Positions 15,496 through 23,564 are shown, counted from the first letter of the stretch. The stretch: 64,000 nucleotides of DNA from Candidatus Gastranaerophilales bacterium HUM_9 (GCA_002103075.1 DABG01000002.1:62001-126000); one strand, 5' to 3'. The notes: a model not told the origin generated them from the letters alone. A program made the numbers and translations.

Positions 15496-16383
15496 ATGAA
15501 AAAGGATACTGACACAATGTCTGAATTTACAAAAACAATCACAAAAACTAATTACAACCAACAAAACAAAGATTATACAAGCATTCCAAGTACTAAATGC
15601 GAACGAATAGAGCATAATTTATGTTATATATTCGAAACAGAAATGAAATCAAGCGATTCAATTATAATTTCTTATAAGCCAGAAGTTATCAAAAGAATCG
15701 CTTCTTTTTTGTCACAAAGTACAAAACGCTCTGCCTCAATTGGTATAGCAGGCGAAACGGCTAGTGGCAAATCTACAATTACTCTAGATATAATCGAAAC
15801 AATTAACGCATTTGCAACTGAATATGAAAGCGAAAATGTTATCACTAGGGTAAACACAGATGATTATTATTATGATCGCTCAGAAATGGTTAAAGAAGCT
15901 GGTAGCTTTGCAGAATTTGCAAAAAATTATGACTTAGATGTTCCACAAGCATTGGAATTAGAATTGATGAACGAACACATCAAACAATTACTTAGTGGAG
16001 AAGAAGTTTTACTTCCTAAATACGACATGAGCGGAACAGCTATTAGACATGACAAACATACACTTGCAAAACCTTCAGCCATTATTATTTCTGAAGGTTT
16101 ATTTACACTTACGGATAAAATTCACGATGCTTTTGATTTCAAGATATATGTAGACATTCGTGAACATATCCAAAAAGAAAGATTTTATATAAGAGCAAAA
16201 GAACGTGATTTAGGTTCTTCTGCTGATTCAATCTACAAAAACGCATCAGAAAAAGCTAAAATTTATATAAGACCTTGTAAAGAAAATGCTGATATTGTTT
16301 TATCAGGTGAAGCCGATAGAGCACGTTACAAACATTTCTTAAATAAGATTATAGCGATAGTCCAAAACGAATATTTTAATTAG
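15496..16383 (+). CDS. Uridine kinase/phosphoribulokinase-family kinase
   Basis: 295 residues. After about 75 N-terminal residues without known motif comes the P-loop GETASGKST. NTDDYYYDRS matches the uridine-kinase substrate loop, and the DVPQALELELMNEHIKQLLSG and LPKYDMSGTAIRH segments follow. IIISEGLFTL is the Walker-B-like strand. Residues RFYIRAKERDLG form the lid. The family phosphorylates nucleosides or similar sugars using ATP. The N-terminal extension is longer than in typical Udk, so the substrate is uncertain. A second in-frame ATG lies 21 bases downstream, after an AAGGA, and could be the true start. Confidence 0.7.
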   Translation: MKKDTDTMSEFTKTITKTNYNQQNKDYTSIPSTKCERIEHNLCYIFETEMKSSDSIIISYKPEVIKRIASFLSQSTKRSASIGIAGETASGKSTITLDIIETINAFATEYESENVITRVNTDDYYYDRSEMVKEAGSFAEFAKNYDLDVPQALELELMNEHIKQLLSGEEVLLPKYDMSGTAIRHDKHTLAKPSAIIISEGLFTLTDKIHDAFDFKIYVDIREHIQKERFYIRAKERDLGSSADSIYKNASEKAKIYIRPCKENADIVLSGEADRARYKHFLNKIIAIVQNEYFN

Positions 16384-16401
16384 AATTATATTATAAAAGA
16401 A

Positions 16402-16433
16402 AAGGGTCGAGAACGTAAACGTTCTCGACCCTT
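16402..16433. terminator. Bidirectional hairpin between kinase and portal genes
   Basis: Perfect 14-bp stem (aagggtcgagaacg/cgttctcgaccctt) with a TAAA loop. It lies between the convergent kinase and portal genes. The T-rich side (TTCTTTT) is on the minus strand, so it most likely stops the portal operon. It may also act on the plus strand. Confidence 0.7.
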
Positions 16434-16455
16434 AAAATTTAAACAAGGAGTTTAT

Positions 16456-16476
16456 ATGAAAAATTTTAGATTCTGA
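16456..16476 (+). other. Six-codon ORF with a strong ribosome site
   Basis: AAGGAG stands 5 bp before ATG, followed by codons for MKNFRF and a stop. It comes right after the terminator hairpin. It may be the cut-off 5' end of a host gene displaced by the phage operon, or a tiny leader peptide. Confidence 0.3.
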
Positions 16477-16527
16477 TTAAACTTATTGTTCATTATTTTG
16501 ATTTCACTCTTGCACGACCTATTAATC

Positions 16528-18306
16528 CTATATTCTTTGTAATTTTTGTGTTCCTTGTTGAGTTTGCACATCTTGTTGCACTTGAGTTTCCTGTGATAAA
16601 AATCTTTCAGGATTTTCTACTCCTTTTTGCTCAAAATACCATAAGAATATTTCTTGAACATTCAATGGAATAAGTGAAGAGAATTTCTCAACAGATTGAA
16701 CAATTAAATCTGCATTATTATATTTATCGTTCAATACATTTCTATCAGCGTAAGTGTACTTATATTCTGCTTGTCTTACAGAATCATCAATTACAATTTC
16801 TTCTGACATATTATCTTTGTTTACAAAAACTATCTCACGACCCATCTTAAAATTAGCAGCTAGAGAGGCTACATTTTTGATTGCAGGCACAATGAAATAT
16901 TGACTTATAATATCCAACATCATTGATAAACGAGTCAATTGACCTTGAGTTTTTGTATTAATTTCTGTTGCTGTTTTAGAAATATTTTCTTGAGTACCAA
17001 TCATACTAGGGAATATTCCTGAAACTTCACACATTAAACTATCCACAAATTCTATATCATTTAAAAATATTTTTGTGTCAAAACTTAACTGCTTAAATGC
17101 TTCTGTTGAAGTTAGGTTATCGCCATATTCAATAATTTTCCCTGGGTATAGAGCTATTTCATCATCATCAAAGAACCCTTCCGGTGCTAAAAGTGGCGGA
17201 TTTTCTGATAAATATTGCATATTTATTGTTTTATTCAAGAACTCTTCTTGTGTTTTTGCTAGAGATAAAACACTATAAATTGGACTTATACCACGTTTTG
17301 TAATTGGATCAACAATAAATGCTCCATAGGTAAAAGGATTTATTACTCCTATATTTTTCTTAAATAGTATTAAATACTTTCTTGCAACTACAACTGCGTG
17401 CCAGTTATGAAGAACTTCCCCTGATGATAGCTTAAAATCACCCCAATGTTCAAGGACTTCAACAGTTGAACCATTTACTACTTCAGCATTCAAGTTTTTT
17501 CTAGAGTTTTGGATATTATTTGAATTATTATTTTTCAAAAGATTAGAAATATTTTCTGCGGTTTCTTTGTCTATTGAATAGAATTTATTATTAATAATAC
17601 TATCTGGAGTTTTAAAAGTTCTATAAATTTTAGGACAACTATCCCAATCATCTATTAAAGAAGAATCAAATACCAAATCTTCTGGACAGACAGGATATAT
17701 GTATGGATTATCAAATACTACTCTTGAATCAACCCAAAAGTTTTTACCTTGCTTTATAGCTTGCATTATTGAAGCTAGTTTTTGGATATTTGAAGAAAAA
17801 AGGTTTCTAAAAAACTCTATTGGTCGTCTATATTCCTCTGTTTTCTTTTTCCAAGCCGTATATGAGATAAGCTCTCCATATAATAGAGCATTGTCAATAA
17901 CTGTGTCACAAGTTTTCTGAAAATTCATTTTTTCTAAAATATCTACTAAAACAGCTTTTTGCTTATTAGAATTATTATCTGACTCATGGTTTTCACCTGA
18001 AACATCAAACATATTGTTTATGTTTGAATAAATATTACGCCAAATAAATGCTTTTAGAGTTTGATAAAACATAAAACATTTACACATTCTTACTTTTGAC
18101 TTCCAATCTTCGTTTTTATCAGAAGAATTGCTTGTAGTCTTTTTAAAAAATATCTCATCAATTAAAGAATTAGATTGACTTAAGTTTGTGGCTCTAGCCT
18201 CGTCATAACGTGTATAATCAGCAACTATTTTTTCAACAATTTCCGATTTTTGTTGTTTGTTGTTAAATTTGTCATTCAAATTTTGTACTGTAAGTTCAAA
18301 TGTCAT
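16528..18306 (-). CDS. Phage portal (head-tail connector) protein
   Basis: 592 residues from ATG 18306, preceded by AAAGGAG. An upstream in-frame ATG at 18321 would overlap that site. Podovirus portal traits are an Asp/Asn-rich N-terminal region, a long helix-rich wing, and GISPIYSVLSLAKTQEEFLNKT. Then come a loop with PPLLAPEGFFDDDEIALYPG and the stem section GTQENISKTATEINTKTQGQL. It ends in a Gln-rich barrel-like tail (QQDVQTQQGTQKLQ). The portal normally precedes scaffold and coat, but here about 6.5 kb of host genes separate them. Confidence 0.75.
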   Translation of the reverse strand: MTFELTVQNLNDKFNNKQQKSEIVEKIVADYTRYDEARATNLSQSNSLIDEIFFKKTTSNSSDKNEDWKSKVRMCKCFMFYQTLKAFIWRNIYSNINNMFDVSGENHESDNNSNKQKAVLVDILEKMNFQKTCDTVIDNALLYGELISYTAWKKKTEEYRRPIEFFRNLFSSNIQKLASIMQAIKQGKNFWVDSRVVFDNPYIYPVCPEDLVFDSSLIDDWDSCPKIYRTFKTPDSIINNKFYSIDKETAENISNLLKNNNSNNIQNSRKNLNAEVVNGSTVEVLEHWGDFKLSSGEVLHNWHAVVVARKYLILFKKNIGVINPFTYGAFIVDPITKRGISPIYSVLSLAKTQEEFLNKTINMQYLSENPPLLAPEGFFDDDEIALYPGKIIEYGDNLTSTEAFKQLSFDTKIFLNDIEFVDSLMCEVSGIFPSMIGTQENISKTATEINTKTQGQLTRLSMMLDIISQYFIVPAIKNVASLAANFKMGREIVFVNKDNMSEEIVIDDSVRQAEYKYTYADRNVLNDKYNNADLIVQSVEKFSSLIPLNVQEIFLWYFEQKGVENPERFLSQETQVQQDVQTQQGTQKLQRI

Positions 18307-18482
18307 AAATACTCCTTTCAAAAAAATAGTGGGCTAATTACCCCATTAACCCACTAAAAAGTAACAAACGGTGATTAAATAATTTTTATATGTTATATGT
18401 GTCTTTAATTCTAAAAAAAGGGATTATCGAGAGAGAAAATAAAAAGGGGAAAGATAATCCCAGAAATTATATGTATCACTAA

Positions 18483-18863
18483 CTAATTAACTTTTTTTAT
18501 TAGTGTTTTGTTTCCATAAAAATCAGAGGCATATTGTCTAATTTCTGAAACATTGTCACCAATTTTAATTTCTTTATTTATTCCATATTTCCACCCAAAA
18601 GGTTTTGTTGCGAATTTACGTCTAAATACATCACTTCTTGCGTAAATTTTTTCAGGAATAAGTTCTTTTGCATAAGAGTTTGCACTTAACCCAATCTTTT
18701 TCAAAAATGAATAGGTGTGGGAGTCTTTATTCTGTTGAATTAACTCTAGAACTGGTTTTTGACAATGAGGGCAAAATCCAATATACAAAACTCTGTTACA
18801 AAAACTATCATTATCTTTCAAATACCAAATATCAAATGCATCAAAAGTGCAACAATGTCGCAT
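18483..18863 (-). CDS. Small phage-block protein with a Cys-x-x-Cys motif
   Basis: 126 residues. An N-terminal MRHCCTFDAF is followed by YIGFCPHCQKPVLEL, a likely zinc knuckle together with the first cysteines. A basic helix-rich half follows, with RRKFATKPFGWKYGINKE. It is the first gene of the portal operon, about 158 nt after its predicted start site. In phages such genes precede the portal and often encode small DNA- or terminase-associated proteins. I do not recognise the family, and no terminase is visible. Confidence 0.55.
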   Translation of the reverse strand: MRHCCTFDAFDIWYLKDNDSFCNRVLYIGFCPHCQKPVLELIQQNKDSHTYSFLKKIGLSANSYAKELIPEKIYARSDVFRRKFATKPFGWKYGINKEIKIGDNVSEIRQYASDFYGNKTLIKKVN

Positions 18864-18976
18864 ACATCATACTCCTTTATTCCAAATATTCTAAAATCTG
18901 CATGTTAAAAAAAGCTGGATAAAACAGCTGGATAATAATATTATTATCGGGAATACAACCCTTATACTCTTAATGA

Positions 18977-19085
18977 TTTTTCCTACGCAACTACTTAAAG
19001 TATTGTTTCCAAATCGAGTACTTTTTTATTCTATAAATTTTTAAACCATTTGTCACGGAATATTAAGAAATATAAACCAAATATA
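18977..19085 (-). repeat. Shared promoter-leader element, copy 2
   Basis: Matches 9853-9960 with the same strand sense. The 40-bp block next to the predicted start (tttttcctacgcaactactt and following) is almost unchanged. The outer part has drifted. Confidence 0.8.
19028..19056 (-). promoter_or_regulatory. Predicted sigma70 promoter of portal operon
   Basis: GTGACA (19051-19056) and TAGAAT (19028-19033) have 17-bp spacing on the minus strand, identical to copy 1. Confidence 0.6.
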
Positions 19086-19189
19086 GACCATATGGATTAG
19101 TCGTTTAATATATTTCCATTTAATTTTAAGCAAATGACTAAATTTTATAAAATATTATATAAATGGCTTAACAAAAGTATAATTAAATA

Positions 19190-19765
19190 CTAATTTCTTA
19201 ACTTAATTGGAGTTTTGGCACCCATTTTTCGAACTTTTATAGCACCCCATGCTCTATACATGCCATTTTCATAAGTTAAGAGATAGTAGCCACCATCTTC
19301 TATATATTCTATGGTTGCATTCATGTAGACAAATTCTTCGGGCGGAGTTATAGCTTCTTCAGCATATTTTCTACGAAGGACTTCTTTAATTTTGTTTTTT
19401 TCTTTAGTTTTGCGAGATTTATGTTTTTTATTTTGTTCTAGTTGTGCCTGACGATACTTTTCGACTTCGGCCTGGTTTTGAGCAAGTTTAAATACAGGAA
19501 TTACAGCAACTAGGTTGTGAGATTCTATTAAAAGTAAGAATTCTTTGTTGTCACTTAATGCTAATTCATACATTCCTGGGGGAATACAATCACCATTGTA
19601 GTCATAAATGTAGTCCTTTAGACGAAGAACAGGTTCTTGCATAGTTGAATGTTGATAACGATGAAGAGGACTTTGGTTTTCTAATAAGCCTGATGGATAT
19701 TTAGGATATAAAAGTGTTTCATCTATAACACGAAGGTTAGGTGGAACGTGATTATCAATCATCAT
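19190..19765 (-). CDS. Unknown protein downstream of rnpA
   Basis: 191 residues, starting 1 bp after the rnpA stop, so co-transcribed and probably coupled. It is soluble with no signal peptide. An N-terminal stretch with many Pro and Tyr (PPNLRVIDETLLYPKYPSG) is followed by a beta part (PPGMYELALSDNKEFLLLIES). Then come a Lys-rich helical linker (KHKSRKTKEKNKIKEVLRRKY) and a final beta part (YYLLTYENGMYRAWGAIKVRK). This is not YidD or YidC, the usual neighbours of rnpA. No family recognised. Confidence 0.6.
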   Translation of the reverse strand: MMIDNHVPPNLRVIDETLLYPKYPSGLLENQSPLHRYQHSTMQEPVLRLKDYIYDYNGDCIPPGMYELALSDNKEFLLLIESHNLVAVIPVFKLAQNQAEVEKYRQAQLEQNKKHKSRKTKEKNKIKEVLRRKYAEEAITPPEEFVYMNATIEYIEDGGYYLLTYENGMYRAWGAIKVRKMGAKTPIKLRN

Positions 19766-19766
19766 A

Positions 19767-20117
19767 TTAGTTAATCTCCGATAATAAAGATTTAATGATA
19801 GAATCTATTTCGTCAAAAGATTTACCTAGAGCCTTTGTGTGAGCAGTAAAGATGAGCGATATGTGATTATTTAGGTTATGATTTTCTGATTTAAGGATAA
19901 GACGTACACTTTCACGCATAAGACGTTTTATACGGTTTCTTTTCACTGCACGTTTGTGAGTTTTTTTACTTACGACAAACCCTATTTTAACAGGGGTATC
20001 ATTATCTTTTTTCTTACCTACATTGAGGGTTATACCGTCTTTGTAATGGAAATCTTTAATTCTGTATGTAGCAGAGAATGCGTATTTGTTTTTCAAACGA
20101 TGTTCTTTTTTAAGCAT
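19767..20117 (-). CDS. rnpA: Ribonuclease P protein component
   Basis: 116 residues. The family signature is clear: LKKEHRLKNKYAFSATYR at the start, VSKKTHKRAVKRNRIKRLMRE with the RNR-type basic helix, and a final ALGKSFDEIDSIIKSLL helix. It binds RNase P RNA to mature tRNA 5' ends. The expected upstream rpmH is absent. TATAAT lies exactly 6 bp before the ATG, so a leaderless transcript is predicted. Confidence 0.95.
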   Translation of the reverse strand: MLKKEHRLKNKYAFSATYRIKDFHYKDGITLNVGKKKDNDTPVKIGFVVSKKTHKRAVKRNRIKRLMRESVRLILKSENHNLNNHISLIFTAHTKALGKSFDEIDSIIKSLLSEIN

Positions 20118-20123
20118 GATTAT

Positions 20124-20129
20124 ATTATA
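20124..20129 (-). promoter_or_regulatory. -10 box of rnpA, leaderless spacing
   Basis: TATAAT, six bases (ATAATC), ATG on the minus strand. No ribosome site is present. Confidence 0.6.
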
Positions 20130-20183
20130 TGATATTTTTTGTTATAAAAAACCATAAAAACGGGGGAGAAATGCTAAAAATTA

Positions 20184-20549
20184 TCAATGAATACTTATAA
20201 TAAACATTAAAAGATTTAAAAGTAATATAAAAACAGTAAAAATTATTGATAACAAAGTTAAACATAAAAATTGAGTTGAGAAGAATAATGTAAATGATTT
20301 TACAATTGGATTATTTAAAAATTTAATACTAAGTTTTTTGTTTGTCTTTTTTTCTAATTGCAAGACAAAAACACATAAACATAATTCTAACAAAATCAAA
20401 GGTGTTAACCCTAAAAGATTTAAAACAAAAACAAATGGCAATGCTTCAAGACTATTTAATTTCAATATAATATTTAGAAAAAATATAAAATTTAAAATAC
20501 CAAAAACATTCATAAGATTATAACTATAATAAGTGATAAAATGTTTCAT
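20184..20549 (-). CDS. Small membrane protein, remote A-type cassette relative
   Basis: 121 residues with three hydrophobic segments (about 10-32, 38-62 and 88-118). The opening MKHFITYYSYNLMNVFGILNFI parallels MKKFLIYFPKSISGLFLSIL of the 3152-6499 A proteins in length and pattern. A basic KKTNKKLS loop follows segment 2. A GGTC-type ribosome site precedes it. It lies 15 bp after its partner gene. The relation is by eye and identity is low. Confidence 0.5.
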   Translation of the reverse strand: MKHFITYYSYNLMNVFGILNFIFFLNIILKLNSLEALPFVFVLNLLGLTPLILLELCLCVFVLQLEKKTNKKLSIKFLNNPIVKSFTLFFSTQFLCLTLLSIIFTVFILLLNLLMFIISIH

Positions 20550-20564
20550 TTAGATTTGACCTTT

Positions 20565-20909
20565 CTACAAGAAAAAATGCATATAATAAAAAAGAAAACT
20601 CAATTTAAAATACAGTATAACAAGGAAAAGTATAATAATTCTTGTCGAAATATTATTAAAAATTATGTTGTTTATGTGGACATCGAATTTATGTTCTAAG
20701 ATAAGAATAAAAATCCATAAAGGAATTCCTGCCCAAAGATATATAGGAGTCATTTTTTGGAAATAGAACAACAATGGTTGAGATTGTGACGCTATTGACA
20801 ACAAACTAAAAATTGGAATTGAGAGAAAATAGATAGAAAATATCACTAAAACTAAAGAACTATAACGATTAGTCAAATCCCAAATATTTTTTAAAAGATT
20901 TTTTAACAT
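20565..20909 (-). CDS. Small membrane protein, remote B-type cassette relative
   Basis: 114 residues with three hydrophobic segments. An amphipathic MLKNLLKNIWDL start and an ILEHKFDVHINNIIFNN loop before the last segment match in layout the MLKKL start and ILEIKR...GFIINIP signature of the B proteins at 3553-6499. It is first in a two-gene unit with 20184-20549, although the gene order is reversed relative to the array. Function unknown. Confidence 0.5.
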   Translation of the reverse strand: MLKNLLKNIWDLTNRYSSLVLVIFSIYFLSIPIFSLLSIASQSQPLLFYFQKMTPIYLWAGIPLWIFILILEHKFDVHINNIIFNNISTRIIILFLVILYFKLSFLFYYMHFFL

Positions 20910-20960
20910 ATAGTATATTTACTATAAATATTGATTTTGTGCAAACCTTCTATAAACAAA

Positions 20961-20991
20961 AAAACAGGTGAGATAAAATCTCACCTGTTTT
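20961..20991 (-). terminator. Terminator of rpsP
   Basis: 13-bp perfect stem (aaaacaggtgaga/tctcacctgtttt) with a 5-base loop. A run of seven T follows on the minus strand. Confidence 0.85.
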
Positions 20992-21010
20992 AAAAATAAC
21001 TGATTTAAAA

Positions 21011-21403
21011 CTATGCTTCAGCTGGAGCTTCTGCTGATTCAGCTGCTGCAGCTTCTGCTGCTGCTTTTGCTTCTGCTTCTGCTTGAGCCTTAGCTTCTGC
21101 TTCAGCAGCTGCTTTAGCTTGAGCTTTCTTAGACAACTTAACAGTTTCTTTTTTAACATAGTTCAAAGTACCGTCATCGTTACAGTTTTTAAGTAACCAA
21201 GCTACTGTATCTGTAGGTTGAGCACCTTTAGAAATCCAATCTTGAGCTTTTGCTTTATCCAATTGCATAACTTTTGATTTTGGATTGTAGTGACCCAATT
21301 CTTCGATTGGTTTACCTTCTCTTTTTGTAGTAGAGTTGATAACGATAATTCTATAAGTAGGGTTCTTTTTAGCACCTAATCTTTTTAATCTTAATTTTAG
21401 CAT
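21011..21403 (-). CDS. rpsP: 30S ribosomal protein S16 with long Ala/Glu tail
   Basis: 130 residues. MLKLRLKRLGAKKNPTYRIIV and the GHYNPK motif identify S16. The family core ends near residue 85. The remaining ~45 residues are an unusual Ala/Glu/Lys low-complexity helix (AAAEAEAKAQAEAEAKAAAE and onward) rich in repeated Ala/Glu codons. The start has AAGGAA seven bases upstream. S16 binds 16S rRNA early in 30S assembly. Confidence 0.95.
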   Translation of the reverse strand: MLKLRLKRLGAKKNPTYRIIVINSTTKREGKPIEELGHYNPKSKVMQLDKAKAQDWISKGAQPTDTVAWLLKNCNDDGTLNYVKKETVKLSKKAQAKAAAEAEAKAQAEAEAKAAAEAAAAESAEAPAEA

Positions 21404-21442
21404 TTTTATTCCTTTTCTCTTTTAATAGTTTTTACATATTTT

Positions 21443-21464
21443 GAGAATTCGCCGCTTAATTCTC
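21443..21464 (-). other. Hairpin in the rpsP leader
   Basis: 7-bp stem gagaatt/aattctc with a CGCCGCTT loop, about 40 nt upstream of the rpsP start. It may be a leader structure or an operator. No further evidence. Confidence 0.35.
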
Positions 21465-21624
21465 ATTAAAATAACTTTTATAAGAGGAAGAAGTTATTCC
21501 ATAACAATCAAACCACGAAAACGTGTAATAATCAAGCAATTTATAATAATGATTAAGAAAAAGTGACAATAAAATTGTCATATAGAATAAGAAATTTATT
21601 CTATCCATACCAATACAAGAAAAC

Positions 21625-21655
21625 AAAAAAAGAGCCACGGAATGTGACTCTTTTC
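21625..21655 (-). terminator. Terminator of the NifU-like/GGGtGRT operon
   Basis: A 7-bp stem with one mismatch (gagtcac/gtggctc) and a 5-base loop, followed by seven T on the minus strand. Confidence 0.75.
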
Positions 21656-21676
21656 TTTATATAAAATAATCTAAAA

Positions 21677-22675
21677 TTATTTCATAGCTCCTTCAACAGC
21701 TACTGCAACAGCAACAGTTGCACCAACCATTGGGTTGTTACCCATACCGATAACACCCATCATTTCAACGTGAGCAGGAACAGAAGAAGAACCTGCGAAT
21801 TGAGCATCACCGTGCATTCTACCCATAGTATCTGTCATACCATAAGATGCAGGACCAGCTGCCACGTTATCAGGGTGAAGTGTTCTACCAGTACCACCAC
21901 CTGATGCTACTGAGAAGTATTTCTTACCATTTTCCCAGCACCATTTTTTGTAAGTACCAGCTACAGGGTGTTGGAATCTTGTAGGGTTAGTTGAGTTACC
22001 AGTAATAGATACGTCAACACCTTCTTTTATCATAATTGCAACACCTTCGTTAACATCATCAGCACCATAGCATCTAACTTTTGCTCTTTCTCCATCAGAG
22101 AATGCTGTTTCATTAACAACTTTTAATTCACCAGTTTTGAAATCGTAATCAGTTTCTACAGCTGTGAAACCATTGATTCTAGCGATAACATAAGCAGCAT
22201 CTTTACCTAAACCATTCAAGATAACTCTCAAAGGTTCTTTTCTAACTTTGTTAGCGTTTCTAGCAATACCAATAGCACCTTCAGCAGCAGCGAATGATTC
22301 GTGACCAGCTAAGAAACAGAAACATTTTGTTTCTTCTCTTAACAACATAGCAGCCAAGTTACCGTGACCGATACCAACTTGTCTTCTGTCACCTACTGAA
22401 CCTGGAACAGCAAATGCTTGTAAACCAAGACCAATAGCTTCTGCAGCTTCTGCAGCTGTTTTAATACCTTTTTTGATTGCGATTGCACAACCAAGTGTAT
22501 ATGCCCAAGATGCGTTATCGAAAGCGATAGGCTGAATACCTTTAACGATAGCATCAACATCAATTCCTTTTGATAAACATAAATCACGAGCTTCATCTAA
22601 AGATTTGAAACCATATTCTGGTAAAACTTTAGCTAAAGTAGCTTCACGTCTATCTTGTCCTTCAAATTTTGCCAT
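21677..22675 (-). CDS. GGGtGRT protein
   Basis: 332 residues. The family's name-giving motif is seen as ASGGGTGRTLHP. Other blocks are PGSVGDRRQVGIGHGNLAAM and ATVAVAVAVEGAMK at the C-terminus. The start follows AAAGGAAAAT. These proteins occur almost always next to the NifU-like scaffold encoded just upstream. Their biochemical role is not established. Strong ribosome sites and high Ala/Gly codon bias suggest high expression. The terminator follows directly. Confidence 0.85.
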   Translation of the reverse strand: MAKFEGQDRREATLAKVLPEYGFKSLDEARDLCLSKGIDVDAIVKGIQPIAFDNASWAYTLGCAIAIKKGIKTAAEAAEAIGLGLQAFAVPGSVGDRRQVGIGHGNLAAMLLREETKCFCFLAGHESFAAAEGAIGIARNANKVRKEPLRVILNGLGKDAAYVIARINGFTAVETDYDFKTGELKVVNETAFSDGERAKVRCYGADDVNEGVAIMIKEGVDVSITGNSTNPTRFQHPVAGTYKKWCWENGKKYFSVASGGGTGRTLHPDNVAAGPASYGMTDTMGRMHGDAQFAGSSSVPAHVEMMGVIGMGNNPMVGATVAVAVAVEGAMK

Positions 22676-22758
22676 ATTTATTTTCCTTTTCTTTTAATTT
22701 AATGTTATAAACTGTCATTTTAAATAAAATTATTTTTTACTAAACAATTAAATAATTA

Positions 22759-23460
22759 TTACTCTTTACGAGGGTCAATATATTTAACTGCATCAGCATA
22801 TCTGCCATAAGTACCAACATTTTTCTTAAATGCTTCACCAGCATCAACGCCGTCTTTGATTGCGTCCATAACTTTACCAAGGTTAACGAATTTGTAACCG
22901 ATAACTTCGTTATTTTTATCAAGACCTAATTCAAGAATATAACCTTCTGTCAAAGAAAGGTATCTAACGCCTTTTTGAGCTGTAGAGTGGATAGTACCAC
23001 ACATTGAGCAAAGACCTTTACCTAAATCTTCAAGACCTGCACCTACAGGAAGACCGTTTTCAGAGAAAGCAGATTGTGTTCTACCGTAAACGATTTGTAA
23101 GAACAATTCTCTCATAGCTACGTTGATAGCATCACAAACTAAGTCTGTGTTTAATGCTTCTAAAAGAGTTTTACCAGGAAGGATTTCACCAGCCATAGCA
23201 GCTGAGTGAGTCATGCCTGAGCAACCAATAGTTTCAACTAATGCTTCTTGAATAATACCATTTTTTACATTAAGTGTTAATTTACAAGTACCTTGTTGAG
23301 GTGCACAGCAACCACAACCGTGAGTTAAACCTGAAATATCAGTAATTTCTTTACACTTAGTCCATTCTCCTTCTTGTGGAATAGGAGCAGGAACGCCTTT
23401 TACACCACGTTTTACGCAACATTTTTCTGCAATTTCCGTAGTAACTTGAATATGATCCAT
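22759..23460 (-). CDS. NifU-like iron-sulfur cluster scaffold protein
   Basis: 233 residues with AAGGAGG before the ATG. Conserved cysteines are in EKCCVK, GCGCC, ETIGCSGMTHSA and LCSMCGTIHS. The central domain shares the NifU/IscU ligand spacing, with an added Cys-rich N-terminus. It forms an operon with the GGGtGRT gene 83 bp downstream. It probably holds or passes on an iron-sulfur cluster. A specific client is unknown. Confidence 0.8.
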   Translation of the reverse strand: MDHIQVTTEIAEKCCVKRGVKGVPAPIPQEGEWTKCKEITDISGLTHGCGCCAPQQGTCKLTLNVKNGIIQEALVETIGCSGMTHSAAMAGEILPGKTLLEALNTDLVCDAINVAMRELFLQIVYGRTQSAFSENGLPVGAGLEDLGKGLCSMCGTIHSTAQKGVRYLSLTEGYILELGLDKNNEVIGYKFVNLGKVMDAIKDGVDAGEAFKKNVGTYGRYADAVKYIDPRKE

Positions 23461-23564
23461 TTTTCCTCCTTCTTATAACTGTTTTAAACAGATTAATTCA
23501 ATAGTTATATACTACTTTATTATACACAAAACATAAAAAATATTTAACAAAAGTAAAGGAATAT

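Larger units (their letters stand above)
18864..19189 (-). other. Leader and promoter region of the portal operon
   Basis: 326 bp without a gene. It contains the second copy of the shared promoter-leader element (18977-19085). Downstream of that is a short agctg/cagct hairpin and an AT palindrome just before the 18863 start. Confidence 0.55.

Noticed and set aside
9853..19085. Direct repeats as phage attachment (att) sites
   Set aside because: They are diverged, lie upstream of operons with matching promoter boxes, and flank host genes, not a complete phage. A promoter role fits better.
20950..21159. Lys/Gln/Leu frame overlapping rpsP
   Set aside because: It is an alternative reading of the Ala/Glu codon repeats in the S16 tail.
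21456..21638. 60-codon minus-strand frame upstream of rpsP
   Set aside because: It covers the terminator of the preceding operon and the leader hairpin, and no ribosome site is present.
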